NCBI GenBank assembly: GCA_032207245.1
Contig: CM063500.1
Location: 78,952,125 to 79,016,124 of the forward strand
Length of the DNA: 64,000 nucleotides
Direction of reading: 5' to 3'
From: Pardosa pseudoannulata
Taxonomy: Eukaryota; Arthropoda; Arachnida; Araneae; Lycosidae
Positions within the stretch are counted from its first letter, which is position 1; the number at the start of each line of letters is the position of its first letter. Positions 12,451 to 24,544 of this stretch are shown in pieces. A program made the translations under genes and the position numbers. The notes beneath the pieces are model-generated. The model made no database searches, was not told the DNA's origin, and saw only the letters and a list, made by a program, of their open reading frames with translations.

Positions 12451-12699
12451 TGGTAGACAGTCAACAATGGACAGTCAATTTTTTAATTATGTATACAATT
12501 CTTATGTTTTAAAAAATAATATACAGTACATAAATAGTTCGTGTTCGTAATTTAGTTCATGTGAATTAAAGGGGGGGGGTAAATTTATCTAATTATGCAT
12601 ATCGTTTATTGTTATCAATCGGTTATTGTTATCAAAATCACGGTGTCCCAAACTGATCACATTAAGCGGAGTCTATTGTATTTTGATCGTGATTCGCCC

Positions 12700-13330
12700 G
12701 GCATCGGGAACACGTAAAAAGCCATAGTGCTCGCGGGAACAAAGTTTGGGATAGAACTCCTGGAATAGAAGATGGGAGAATTAACTCTCCACTATCCTTT
12801 GCAATCGTTAGTGTGGGAACAGTGACCATCTTCGAGGTGTGCCTCCGTAATACATTATGGAGGGGCGTGCAAGCAACCTTCGGGGAATCTGTGTGCGTCT
12901 CGCCGCATCGATCGATGGATGGGCAGTCAGCGCTTGACCGCTCCGGCCCTGGATGATTCCACCCTGGATCGAACGTGTCGAATAGAGAGAGCGTGCGTCA
13001 CACACATACAAGGGGGAAGACTCTTAGAATTGGGAATAGGGGCAGAGAGATGGATTTCCGTGCGCCGATTTTTGTGTTCGGAGAGGGGGGAAGAAAAGGA
13101 ATGGGACTGTAATGTGCGTCGGTCTCCACGGATACTGCTGCACACACCTCCCTCAGAAGTGGGGATCAGTGGCCATCCTTCGGAAGTTTCGATCGGGGAA
13201 GAAAAGAAAAAACAGATAAGAGAGAGAGAGGTATTTTTTGTGCGTCTTTTTCCTAAACAATTGAGGTCGACGATGAAATGCTGTAGAAATGGTTGCTGAA
13301 AAAGTGGCGAAACAGTCAAAAAAGTAACGA
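12700..13330 (+). promoter_or_regulatory. CpG-richer island, candidate promoter and first exon
   Basis: About 630 bp are distinctly GC- and CpG-rich within an AT-rich neighbourhood. The stretch lies between a Tigger element (ending 12678) and Helitron-like sequence (from 13438) and shows no TIR or tRNA boxes of its own. Near its end an ATG at 13289 opens MVAEKVAKQSK followed by aa|gtaacg, a possible donor. Reading frames on both strands are partly open, as expected from GC content. A single-copy regulatory region or an unidentified transposon are both possible. Confidence 0.3.
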
Positions 13331-13437
13331 ATAAAGGATATAATTAGATGGTGGGGGTTATTTTTCAATTAAAACAATAAATATAACTACGGAAAACATA
13401 TTGAGGTGTTGGTTCCAAACTTTGCGCCGATAACATA

Positions 13438-13600
13438 TCCCCTATATAATATGAGCCTAAGTTATCTGTCCGTCTGTCCTCGGATATATGAAGCGGTTGG
13501 ACCTGGAATGGATAGGTGCCGAGATATATCTAGAGGATATATATCTCGACAATCGAGATCGAGGATCGATCTGGATGAATAGATATCGAGGTGTTGGTTC
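13438..13600 (+). mobile_element. Helitron-like 5' end, copy 2 (short)
   Basis: It shares tcccctatataat, then gtccgtctgtcctcg and tatgaagcggttggacctgg, with copies at 10624 and 13830. The body diverges into tatctcga-rich sequence. Confidence 0.4.
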
Positions 13601-13829
13601 CAATTTCAGATTCTTAATTTTCTGCATTTTTACAAAAACACGACCATTGCTGAAAGAACCAGGTTTAATGTTACTTTCATCTTCATCGTTAGTAACAAGA
13701 AAGCCCTGGATGGTCCTAGCTTTCTTGGTCAGGTGGTCCTATCTAAGGTCCTGGACTTTCAATTGATAATTTTTAAAAACCGTTTTGTCATTCTCAATTG
13801 AGCCTAACCCAGACCTGCTAACTTTTGAA

Positions 13830-14390
13830 TCCCCTATATAATAATAGCCTAAGTTATCTGTCTGTCTGTCCTCTAATTTATGAAGCGGTTGGACCTGGAA
13901 TGGATAGAGGCTTCCATATTGGATTCTTGATGAGTTAGGTTTAGCAACGTTCGAAATCCACCCCTTCCCTTTTCTAGCATTTAATGCCATTATTTCAAGC
14001 CCTATTTTTCCCGGTTAAGAGCAGGCGATGATTAAATTCATCAATTTATCACATTATAAGTAGATGAAAAGAGCATTTTTCAGCATTATGACGTCATTCC
14101 TTTAACCATCTCATCAAATAATTTCTTATTTAAAATTATATAAATATCATCTGCATTATTTTCATACGTTTTATCACTGAACTTCGATATTACGTCAATT
14201 TTTCTTTTATATTTGGCTTAAATAATTAAATTTATCAATTTATCACATAATAAATAGATAAAAAATAACTTTTCTAGCATTATGACGTCATTCTTTTAAC
14301 CATCTCATTTAATCATTTCTTAAATTATTTAATTATAGTCTGCATTATTTTCATAACGTTTTATCAATGAATAATTAAATAGTTTTTTTT
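13830..14390 (+). mobile_element. Helitron-like element, copy 3, with internal duplication
   Basis: It starts tcccctatataataatag like copy 1 and shares its body. The block attaaatttatcaatttatcacat...attatgacgtcattc...tatcaMtgaa is present twice in direct order (about 14030-14200 and 14225-14380), but only once in copy 1. Confidence 0.5.
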
Positions 14391-15008
14391 AATAAACTTA
14401 TTTATTGTAAATCAGTATTTATTTTTTTATATACATATTGTTTATCCTTGCCTTTTATTTTTTATTTTTTTTTTCTAACCACTTCCATTTATTCCTTTGA
14501 TCCTATGAATATATTAAAAATAATTTTATAAAAATAAATAAATAAGCTATTTATATGCGTAAGGTAGAATAAAACTTAAATATTTTATAATTCAAAATGC
14601 TTCAGTTTACAAATAAATGTTACTCAATTTAATCAATGTAAACTAAATAATTGAATAATATACAACAAATCAAAAATAAATTAATAAGGTTTTTCTCATA
14701 CGTCAAGCTTTTATAAATTTTTTCTATAATTCTCCTGTTATATTAAAACTTCCATTCTGATTGGTTAGACAAGTATCAATACCTGGCGTGTGGTTTTTAT
14801 TAATTAGGAGATTCCCTTGATCTATTGGTACACATTGAAGCATTCTAGTTGGAACGTGTATCAAATATTAAATATAAAAAATAATTAAGGATACATGTAT
14901 TAAAATAAATTTATACAATTTATATCAGAATAGTTGCATCTTACACACATTGCTGTAAGGAGAAAGAAGGCGGATTACCAACGCAGAGTGAACCACAATG
15001 ATTGTACA

Positions 15009-15196
15009 TAGAGATGTAAAAAACCCGGCTTTTGAATTGTAACTGATAAAATAAATCCGGGAATTTTGGGGAATAAACGTGGAATTTTGGGAACTTTGGG
15101 AAGAAATCCTTTTAACAATGTTTACATCTATTTTTTCAACAGTGGCTATTTAAGAACTAGCATATTATTTCTAAGAGATTTTTTTTTTACTTTTGG

Positions 15197-15270
<74 letters not shown>

Positions 15271-15585
15271 CAATAAGCAATCAGTATTTTAAATGATTTT
15301 ATAGTAGTACTTATGTCTTAATTCTGTTAGTGTTTATCAAACACATAACTGGTGATTCAATTTTAGTTTTGCTATATAATAATAATTTATCATGTATATT
15401 TTGGTCTTTTTATGTAACATTAAATCGCTTTAAATGCTAAACTTTTTCCACGATATTTTTATAAAATAAATAATATATATCCTTTAAATTTAAAATAACA
15501 GTTTATTATTTTTTGTAACCGCATATATCATTTAAAGTGTCAACAAACACACCAGTTGCATTTTGTGTTTTACACACACATACAC

Positions 15586-15639
<54 letters not shown>

Positions 15640-15949
15640 GAAATAATAGCAATCAGTATTTAAATAATTTTATAGTAGTACTTATGTCATTAATTACCCT
15701 GTTAATCTTATCAAACACATAACTGGTTGATTCAATTTTAGTTGCTAATATAATAATTATATACATTATTTTGGATCATTATTTGTTATGTAAATCGCTT
15801 TATGCTAAACTTTTTCCCATCTTTTTATAATATAAAAATATATATCTTTAAATTTAAAATAACAGTTTATTATTTTTTGTAACGCATATATCATTTAAAG
15901 GTGTCATCCAATGACACTGTTGCATTTTGTGTCCAATTCCTACACACTT

Positions 15950-16011
<62 letters not shown>

Positions 16012-16322
16012 GAAATAATAGCAATCAGTATTTAAATAATTTTATAGTAGTACTTATGTCATTAATTACCCTGTTAATCTTATCAAACACATAACTGGTT
16101 GATTCAATTTTAGTTGCTAATATAATAATTATATACATTATTTTGGATCATTATTTGTTATGTAAATCGCTTTATGCTAAACTTTTTCCCATCTTTTTAT
16201 AATATAAAAATATATATCTTTAAATTTAAAATAACAGTTTATTATTTTTTGTAACGCATATATCATTTAAAGGTGTCATCCAATGACACTGTTGCATTTT
16301 GTGTCCAATTCCTACACACTTC

Positions 16323-16375
<53 letters not shown>

Positions 16376-16778
16376 AATGAGATGTTATACAAGAAAAGTA
16401 ATGATTTATGGGTGTTGTGACACTACATATTATTGCCTAATATTTGTGTAATAATAAAAATATTGGATATTTTTCAAACGAAAAAAAGACTCATACTTTC
16501 ATGCTAAACATGATACCTTGCTAATTATTTAGTTAATCCCAATTATTCAATTTTTTTTTCATAGCATATAATAGTTAAATTTTGTGAAAACGTCAACTTT
16601 TGAGGTCTACAACAAAGACAAAAAAATGGTGGTTTTCATTGTGGGATAGGAATTGGCGACTTCAAAATACTTCAAAATTCCTATGTTTGGGAAATTTTCA
16701 AAATTCCCTTCCCCAAACCCAAAAAACCCGGTTTTTTCCCAAGTTTAAACCGGGTTTTTTCTACTGCTCACAACTCTA
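15009..16778. mobile_element. hAT-type element carrying three internal tandem copies
   Basis: The ends tagagatgt..aaaaaacccgg and ccgggtttttt...acaactcta are inverted. The flanks are ATTGTACA (15001-15008) and GTTGTACA (16779-16786), an 8-bp duplication with one mismatch. The interior is TA microsatellite and tandem repeat with no transposase. Confidence 0.65.
15199..16360. repeat. TA microsatellites separating three direct copies of an about 320-bp unit
   Basis: The copies are about 15271-15580 (diverged), 15635-15957 and 16007-16326. Copies 2 and 3 are identical over more than 300 bp by eye, apart from the final cat/tat. (TA)n tracts of 36-70 bp precede each copy, with (GA)n at 16360-16373. 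Confidence 0.9.
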
Positions 16779-17170
16779 GTTGTACAGGAGCTGAGAGATG
16801 ATGCGCGCTATCACAGGATCACAGGATGCAGTTGTTACAGAACTGCCTGGGCCAAGTCCTCCAGTTCTGTAATAGATGGAGTTTGGCAAAACAACACTAT
16901 AGAATTTATTTGGCTCTAACATGGCAAATGATGCGTGCTACATTATGTATGCTGTATGTAAACAATAGGTTACATTTTTAGTTTTATCGCCAAGTGGCGG
17001 CGCCAAAGCAGTACTGGAAAGTCTTTAGTGCTGATTTGGCGCTGTAATGCCGCTGCAACATAATAAAAGAAAAATATACCTATTGGGAAAAAATCATGGA
17101 ATATTTGTAGATTATTATAAGCATTTAAAATTTTTTTAAATCTATAAAAGAGAAAAGAAAACTTTATAAG

Positions 17171-17313
17171 TTGGTTGGTTGGTTGGTTGGGAGCGCTACG
17201 GTCTACTGTTTTGCACACGAGGACTAATGAGATCGGGACCTACAGTTTAAAGCCGATTCCGAACGGCTACAAATATCCATGCCAGCAACGGGATTCGAAC
17301 CCGTGAACTCCGG
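17171..17313 (-). mobile_element. tRNA-derived SINE, family A, truncated head
   Basis: Target duplication aaaactttataag (17158-17170 and 17314-17326) is perfect. The tRNA-like head stops after the B box (gattcgaacccgtgaactccgg), so it was 5' truncated at insertion. Confidence 0.85.
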
Positions 17314-17668
17314 AAAACTTTATAAGAAAATATTTTAACAGGCATAACAGGCAGAATAATATATTAAAGACAACTCCAGATAGAGGCAGTATAAGGAAAT
17401 ACAATATAATTTGTGTGTAATTCAAAATGTGAATTATTAATTATTATTTAATACTTACAGCAACTTATAAACAAGTGAAGATTACACTCCATACTCAATA
17501 TAATATACAGCGCAGTAGTTTGTTCACTAAGCTATAGATAGCGCTTTGGGAGGAGGTGATCTAAAAGAGCTCTATAATACGTCTATATCAAAGTATGGTA
17601 CAGACATTGACCGTACAGGCTAATCTATTAAAGGTCGAAACTTAGATGACTTATAGATGTACATAATA

Positions 17669-18367
17669 GGAGGTGCATCCAGAAAGTAAGTTTGCCGATG
17701 TTTTCCCCTTTAAAGTAAACGTAATTAGCCGTGTCAATTGCGCGTGCGTAACAGATCTATGACGTATTAATCATATGCCAGCTGGACAAGTCCCGATTCG
17801 TGCCAGTAGCGGGGTAGCAGTGGTCCGAAATGGAAACTCTAATTCCTTCTCCCGCCGCCTGCAAGGTTCGGTCGGTGATCTTGAATGCAGCACTTGATTA
17901 CGTCTGTGAGCCGAAACACCCCAACACAAAATTCAACGCTTAGGAGCAGCACTGACATTTCTGCTACGGTATCACGATGACGGCGACGAGTTCCTCGACA
18001 GGATCGTCACGGGCAATAAGACTTGGATTTCGCACTTTACCCCGGAAACCAAGCAGCAGTCAATGCATTGGCATCATAGTGGATCTTCGGTCAGGACCAA
18101 ATTCAAACAGACACAGTCGGTACGGAAAGGGATGTGCACGGTGTTCTGGGACTTGAAGTGTTCTGGTTCCATTTACAGCCGGCAGAGTTCTTTGACAGAG
18201 GTATATAAAAGTTGATCCCACAATACGACAAGTGTCTCAATTCTGGTGGTGGCTATGTTGAAAAATAGCTGAAACATTGCTGTACTTGTTGCCAATAAAT
18301 ATGTCCGTGAAAGTGTGAGTTATTTTTTTCTTTTAAATAGGGAAACTTACTTTCTGGATGCGCCTCG
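17669..18367 (+). mobile_element. mariner element, internally deleted
   Basis: The termini ggaggtgcatccagaaagta and its inverse tactttctggatgcgcctcg are flanked by TA (17667-17668 and 18368-18369). It holds a central piece of mariner transposase. Confidence 0.88.
17940..18175 (+). pseudogene. mariner transposase fragment, catalytic Asp lost
   Basis: The reading FLDRIVTGNKTWISHFTPET and then TKFKQTQSVRKGMCTVFWD matches mariner transposases (RIVTGDETW, HFTPETK, MCTVFWD). The first catalytic Asp of the D,D34D triad (GDETW) is Asn here (GNKTW), and the frame breaks after FWDLK. The second and third Asp are deleted. Confidence 0.85.
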
Positions 18368-18554
18368 TACGGCTTAGATATCTAACAGACGTCGAAATCA
18401 CACACAAATATTAGATATCTATTTTTTTTAATCTTATACAGTTCTAAAGCACGTCCTAGATGTCATAGATGAATTTCGATCTCTATTAGACGACTATAAG
18501 CTCTATGTGGTTGTGTGGGTAGGGATTTCCCAAAATTTTAAATCTATGTTAGCC

Positions 18555-18870
18555 GAAATTAAGTTAACGAAATTTCTTGTATACCTATATTGCCCCAAAA
18601 ATTCAAAATGACTGCATTGTGAAAAAATAACATTACATTTGTTTAAAATGTATTTTTAATATTCATATAATAAAGGAGGGCGGACGTAACTACAATTATT
18701 CATAAACCCATTTATATGTTATAGAAAAAGTCACCAACTTCTAAGAAATTGTGTCATTATAATTTCATAATTGTTTTTCTAATTGAAATTAAAAAACAGT
18801 CAAAATGACTGCCTTGGGCAATCTAGTGTTAAGTTAACGAAATTTTAAGTATATACCCTAATAAATTCAA
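18555..18870. repeat. Segment flanked by ttaagttaacgaaattt direct repeats
   Basis: Direct copies of ttaagttaacgaaattt (about 18560 and 18832) bracket about 270 bp. The inner ends tattgccccaaaa...aaaatgactgc and gcagtca..ttgggcaatctagtg are partly inverted. This may be a piggyBac-like MITE with TTAA ends. Confidence 0.35.
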
Positions 18871-19228
18871 AAATTAAACTTTTGAGATCATTACATAAGT
18901 ATTTGTATCATTAATATGAAATAAATTCGCACATGCTTTAAAAAGTCGATAAAACCAAATATTGCTTCATTTAGAAAAAATTCGATAAAAAATCGTAAAA
19001 TTTTAGGAATAGTTGAGTATATTTGTAACAATAACAAATAATACTCTGCCTTAATTTAATGCCCCCTTTTTTTTGTATATTTGGAGATTGCCGAATTTTT
19101 GAAACGGCATTAGCTGAAGCTGAAAGTATTTTTTAATGGTATAGAACTAAAAGTGTAGAAACACACTGAAACACTTAAAAAATATGCAATTAATATTATT
19201 AATTTTACGTATAGAGTAATTGCTTGAA

Positions 19229-19485
19229 GCCCAGTGACGCTGTGGTAGCACTCTCACGACATAAGTCCGAGGTTCAATCTCCGATTTGGGCAAGGTTGTC
19301 TCATCTTTTCATTGCTTCAGTGGGTAGAGAAACTGAGGACCAAACAAGCTTGGGAATTACTGGGGGTTCCGCTTAAGGTTGACCACCTAACCGGGACATA
19401 TTCCACAGGGACCTTGGTATCGAAAAGAGATTAGCATCATAGGCCCTGGTGTCCAAGGGGCTGTTGAGCCGAAGAGTTTAGTTAA
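19229..19485 (+). mobile_element. tRNA-derived SINE, family C
   Basis: The first 70 bp resemble a tRNA, with tgtggtagcactc (A box region) and GGTTCAATCTC (B box), closed by ccc...ggg pairing. A unique body follows, ending gttgagccgaagagttta. Only one copy is seen in the window. Confidence 0.6.
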
Positions 19486-19717
19486 GTTTAATAATTATTT
19501 AAAACAATAAGGATGGTTTAATCCAACAAACTTTTATCGTTACCTTATCAGTATTGTTGATTTCAACATTTTATTTTACTTTTCTGCAAAGCCGTAGTCA
19601 AGGAGTCAATTGACCACGTGTGTGGGCAGGGCCGCAGCCAAAAATTATTTTGGGAGGGGGACCAAGGGAGAAAGACATCTTTATTTGTGAATGATACTTC
19701 AATTGATGAAAGGGAAA

Positions 19718-19756
19718 GCACTGTATTTCCGGAATCCAGTGCCGGAAATACAGTGC
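19718..19756. repeat. Perfect 15-bp hairpin
   Basis: gcactgtatttccgg, a 9-nt loop, then ccggaaatacagtgc. Part of the arm is repeated again directly after (tgtatttccgg). The surrounding G-rich and C-rich stretches (19650-19665 and 19908-19945) suggest a decayed DNA transposon. Confidence 0.8.
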
Positions 19757-20129
19757 TGTATTTCCGGCTAGCGGCCCAGCAAGACTTTTATGGTCTCAGC
19801 GGTTTTTTTCTAAGAGAATAACAGTCCATGTACATGAACAGCTAGGCAAATAGCATATACACACAAACGTGGGACAGTATCTATCTACAAAATGGTTTCT
19901 CAAAATTTCGGGGGGGGGGACCAGTCCCCAAAATCCATCCCCCAGCTTGTGTGTGGGTGTGTCATCTGCCTAGCTGTGCATAGATCATAAATTCGAAGAT
20001 AAGATTGTCAATCAGAGCCGTAACTAGGGCGTGGCAAAGGTGGCACTTGCCACGGACATATCAGTCTCAGGGGCGCCACACCGTACGGAAAATGGGGTCC
20101 GAAAGAGGATAATTAGCCCCAAGCAGAAA

Positions 20130-21517
20130 TTAGAAAAATGTGAAAAAGGATTTATTTTTATTTAAAAATCCAATAAGATTAAAAATTATTATTATTATTT
20201 TTTTTTTAATTTTCTTATATTTTAAAATGTTTTTAGAGACTAAACTTGTTATAGATTCTTACAAAATAATTATCAAATAATCCTAGTGTGCTTGAATATA
20301 AATCCGAGTATTTGTTTTAAATTTTGAATTTACTAAAGTTATTAAAACTAAATTTAAAATTAGATACACGCCACTTTTTTTATCAAAATTCACTGCCCAA
20401 ATAAAAAAAAGGTTCCTGTCAAATAAACTCTTCAGTTTATCAGCAAAATAATATACCCAAAGAGTTCAAAAATACTTTTAAGTATTAATAAGGTAAAAAC
20501 AGAAGAAAAAATTATAAATTAATATACTAGAAAAGTTTTAAGAATTAACAAAATATTTTAAGTTCATACTGAATATATGATAAGGAAAAAAATATATGTT
20601 TATATAATTTTCATTATTATTATTTACGCTGAAGTTGTCAAGAGAGAACTTTTTTTAACTGCCAATAAGTTCATTAAAACCTACAATGAAATAATAATTG
20701 TTAATAAAAGGGGCGTTTTGTAATTCTATAAAATAATATTTTAGTAATATAAATCACACATTTTCAAGTAATTCAATAGTTATTAGTAATCTAATTTTTT
20801 AACATTATTTATTAAAAATTCTCTCCTAGATCTACTGACACCACTTTTTAGTATTCGCTAAAATGTGTATTCATGTTGACAATATTATTTTCGGTTTTGA
20901 GTTTATTTCTTTACTAATAAATTATTAGATTACTCCATTTATATTCTGATAACCAGAAACACATTTGCTGAAAATGCATAAACTTCTTTTGCAATATATG
21001 TAGACACTTTTTAAAAATATGTCTCAAGATTTCTTTAATGTTGAAATATCCATGTTTGAAAATTTAAAGTTTTTCATGAATAACATATGAAATATAACTA
21101 CAAAAGGCTAAAATCTTAAAAATAATTGACTTTTTTACTGTGGATATTTTTGTCCATTACCTACCACTTCGAGAAAAAATATATATATTTATTCCTTTTA
21201 TTGAAAAAGAAATGGATAAAAAATTGTTTCAACGATACCACAAAGATGATTTATAAATCTTCCCACAGTTACATCTGAAGAATTTAATCACAATAGCAGT
21301 TATTATTATTTTTTTAAATTTAAAATCGTTTAAAATGCAAAAGACAAGAGAAATTTTGGGAAACGAATTATCAAGTTATGAAATAATCTAAAAATAGCAA
21401 ATCTGTTCAAAAAATTGCATTGACAATTGGAAAAAGCCCTGTTTGTGTCCAAAATATATTACTAGCATTTTTTGAAGTATCTGTGAACAAGATGTGTGAG
21501 TATCATTCCAAAATAGG
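20130..21517. other. AT-rich noncoding DNA
   Basis: I see no exon, tandem repeat or element end in this stretch of about 1.4 kb. Confidence 0.5.
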
Positions 21518-21830
21518 TATATTTGGTGCTTAAAATGTTACCCAAAGGACTGGTTTAAGGCTGAGATCATAAAGATTTTAATTAATTTGATATTCTAAAA
21601 TTTGAAATTATTTATAAAACTTAAGCATTAAAAATTTGTGAGCATAAATACACTCACATTTTAAAATGTGAGTATAGAAATAATTCCAATATTAGAAGCT
21701 GTTTATGCAAATAAAGAAAAAATTCATAAAATTGAAAAATTTGAGTGTTTATGATTTAAAAATTAATAATTAGTATTTATACTTAATTTATATAACTCTT
21801 TGATTCAGTTAAACTATTTAACAGTATTAC
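21518..21830 (+). repeat. Direct copy of the 3' UTR segment at 23828-24150
   Basis: Both copies begin atatttggtgcttaaaatgt and share blocks through aagctgtttatgcaa to taacagtatt. They are about 90 percent alike with small indels. The upstream copy has no adjacent coding exon. Confidence 0.85.
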
Positions 21831-21938
21831 ATAGAGAAAATTTAAACACTACTGTAAATAGAAAATTTTTATGTCCAGTATAGAAAAACTCCCAAGTGCC
21901 CCAAAAATTGCATTATTCTTGTTCTTGGATTGGAGCTA

Positions 21939-22085
21939 TAAGGCCAATACTTAACAACACAACGGCTAAGTAAACCAGAAACTACTACTTAAATTGATTC
22001 TGAATGGTTACAAACATGTATGCCAGCAGTGGGATTTGAACTCATGGACTCTAGTCCTGAAAGGCAGCACCTTATTCGTTGGGTT
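21939..22085 (-). mobile_element. Decayed SINE, family A
   Basis: It retains gccagcagtgggatttgaac and ggcagcacctta of the tRNA-like head and a mutated body. It is much older than the other copies. Confidence 0.6.
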
Positions 22086-22089
22086 CCCC

Positions 22090-23554
22090 AAAAGAGGAAG
22101 AAAGGTCTCAATGGAAAATTTTAGACTTTTTCTAAATAGAATTTAACAGTCTAATTCCAGTATGGAAATGACTTAACTTTTTTAAATAGAAGGTTAATTA
22201 GATTGAAATCTACTGGTGAAAGCTATTTTTGAAAAGTTATGAATATTTATAACAGGTACAAATTGTGGACTCCGGTACAAAAAGGAAGTACTTTACCTAT
22301 TCATGGAAATATTAAAAAATTCTGTTGTATTGCAATCATAAAAGATATATAATAGAATAGTAGTTCATCACTGATTAGGTTAGGTCAGTTTATTGTTACA
22401 AATTTAGTGTTTTAGTGCTTGATAGAATTACTTAAGGTATATACGTTCATCCAGCTACGTTTGGAGAATTTTTTTCTTTAAACATAGAAACTAGATAACG
22501 TTTTTACATTTTTAGATTTATTTTTTATATTATCATAGAGAATTACACTTAAAAAAATTATTCCTGGAGAAGTTTTTATAAAATTTCTAATAAATGAAGA
22601 AAATTTAGTAAAAAAAATTCGGGTTTTTTTCAAAAGGTCTAATATTTTAATAAATTATTTCAATATTTTTGGATGCAACACATTTCTTATATACTGAACT
22701 AGTGAATCATCTAAAATATTAATTTACATTTGGTAAAAAATGTTGGTCCTTCAAAATCATACACATTGAATTTTTAACGAATTTTCATTACCTTTATATC
22801 TAACTATGAGTGTAACATTATTAAAAATTATCCAATCTAAAGCTTTTAGGTCATTCACTAGTAAATCCTATCAAAAGCATTCATAATAATTTTCAACAAA
22901 ATATTTTAAGAACTTTTTGAGAAATCACATTTCAAGTTTCAACATTTTATTAAAAATACCATTCTGAGAAAAATGCATTTGAAGTTTATGAAAGCAATTT
23001 TAACTATTAAAAATTTAAAATACATGTTTAAATAAAATTCCCCCCAGTTTCTTGCTTCAAAACTTTCTAATTGCCAAGTTGCTAATTATTAAAAATACTA
23101 GAAAAATATTTAAACTAATCTTCATGAAAATTTAAAAATTTTTGTCCAAAAAATGCTCTTTAAAAGGCTTTAAATTCACAACTTCGGGTTCCGAAGCCGC
23201 TACTTCTGTTTTGTTTTGACAGCTGTCACTGATGTTTAAACAGCTGTAACTTTTCTTTAAAATGCCGTAGAGACAAAACAAAAACCGATTTAGAAGCCTA
23301 AAAGTTGAAATTTTACAATAGAGAAATAAAAAAATTATGATTTTTGGCAAAAAATGACGTAGACGAATATATTAAGTCAACTAAGTTCAACAAAATTCAA
23401 TCAGGCTTTGGGTTGGTACTGCAATTCAAATTTTAGCAATCCTACCTGTAAACCATGTTATAAATTAAATTGAACTCGTAAACAAATGAGGGATAGTGCT
23501 GTTGGGGCATACTTTGATTACAAATCATTAAATTAATTTGTATTTCTTTTTCAG
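22090..23554. other. AT-rich presumed intron of the plus-strand gene
   Basis: I see no further exon. Many A/T homopolymer runs. Confidence 0.4.
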
Positions 23555-23739
23555 CAAAGAAACTGGCAGCAGCAGCAGCAGGTGAAAATTCTGAGCCTAA
23601 GAAGAAGACTGTCTTTGGCCAAGTCAAGTCATTTTTTGTCTCAGATACACCAAAAGAAGCCCCTAAAGCTTCACCAGAAGAAACATCTTCTCCTGAAACA
23701 CCGGATGCACCTGTGAAGACATCTGAAGAGATAGGCTAA
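23555..23739 (+). CDS. Last coding exon of an unrecognised plus-strand gene
   Basis: A strong acceptor (tatttctttttcag) opens a reading frame of 60 codons plus TAA, starting with two bases of a split codon. The peptide starts KKLAAAAAGENSEPKKKTVF, continues GQVKSFFVSDTPKEAPKASP and ends in a Glu/Ser/Pro/Thr-rich tail closing with KTSEEIG. It is lysine-rich then acidic, low in complexity and probably disordered. Base composition is far more GC-rich than the flanks, and the frame is open exactly from acceptor to stop, which argues for a real exon. I do not recognise the family. No upstream exon could be placed with confidence; a possible first exon lies at about 13.29 kb. The gene would converge on POLA1. 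Confidence 0.72.
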
Positions 23740-23827
23740 ATGTTATTTATCAATTCTACAAAAGTTCTTGAGCCATTTCAGTGTGTTATGCCATGATAGA
23801 ATATGATGCATAGTTTGATGTTTTGCA

Positions 23828-24150
23828 ATATTTGGTGCTTAAAATGTTACCCAAAGGACTGGTTTAAGGCTGAGATCATAAAGTTTTTAATTAATTTGTT
23901 GTTATAAAATTTGAAATTTTTTATTAAATTTAAGCATTAAAAATTTGTATGTTTTGTGAGCATAAGTATACTCATATTTTCAAATGCGTGTATACAAGTA
24001 ATTCCCAATATTAGAAGCTGTTTATGCAAGTAGAGAAAAAATTCATAAAATTGAAAAATTTGAGTTTTTATGATTTAAAAATTAATGATTAGTATTTCTA
24101 CTTAATTTATATAATTCTTTGATACAGTTTGATTATTTAACAGTATTGTA
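23828..24150 (+). repeat. 3' UTR segment duplicated at 21518-21830
   Basis: It starts 89 bp after the stop codon of the plus-strand terminal exon. See the partner copy at 21518. Confidence 0.85.
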
Positions 24151-24167
24151 TGTGCTAACAATATCAG

Positions 24168-24173
24168 AATAAA
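24168..24173 (+). terminator. Polyadenylation signal after the plus-strand terminal exon
   Basis: AATAAA lies 429 bp past the stop codon at 23739. Further AATAAA-like hexamers follow near 24249 and 24360. The implied 3' UTR includes the repeated segment 23828-24150. Confidence 0.45.
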
Positions 24174-24544
24174 GCAACACAACAATGGGTAAAGCAAATA
24201 TTAAATTATATTTCAGTATTATCTGCTATAGCATTGTCCTTCAAACAGATAAATAAATTCTATTAAAATTCATTACTATTTTATATTTTCCTATTTTTTT
24301 TCTGTCATTTGTTATTATTTTTTGTATTTTGAATTATCATATAAATTTCATTCCTTGAAAATAAATGTGCAATTTGTTTTAAAAAGGTGTCTTAAATATT
24401 TTTGTTGACAATTACTCCACACAGTACAGCTTTTCAGTTTTTTTCCTCTTAAGATTGTAATGAGTGATTAATAAAATGTTGACACGAACAAGATTAACTT
24501 TTTTGCACTCTGAATGCAGAATAACTGGGAATCATTTTCTGTTT

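Larger units (their letters stand above)
11702..12678 (+). mobile_element. pogo/Tigger-like element with nested SINE
   Basis: Inverted ends read actccgcttaatgtgatc (left) and gatcacattaagcggagt (right), flanked by TA. It is collinear with the element at 35664-36420 but contains a SINE at 11862-12040. It carries a transposase N-terminal fragment. Confidence 0.8.

Noticed and set aside
12919..13319. 126- and 130-codon frames on opposite strands
   Set aside because: They overlap each other in a GC-rich stretch where long chance frames are expected. Neither has a recognisable domain.
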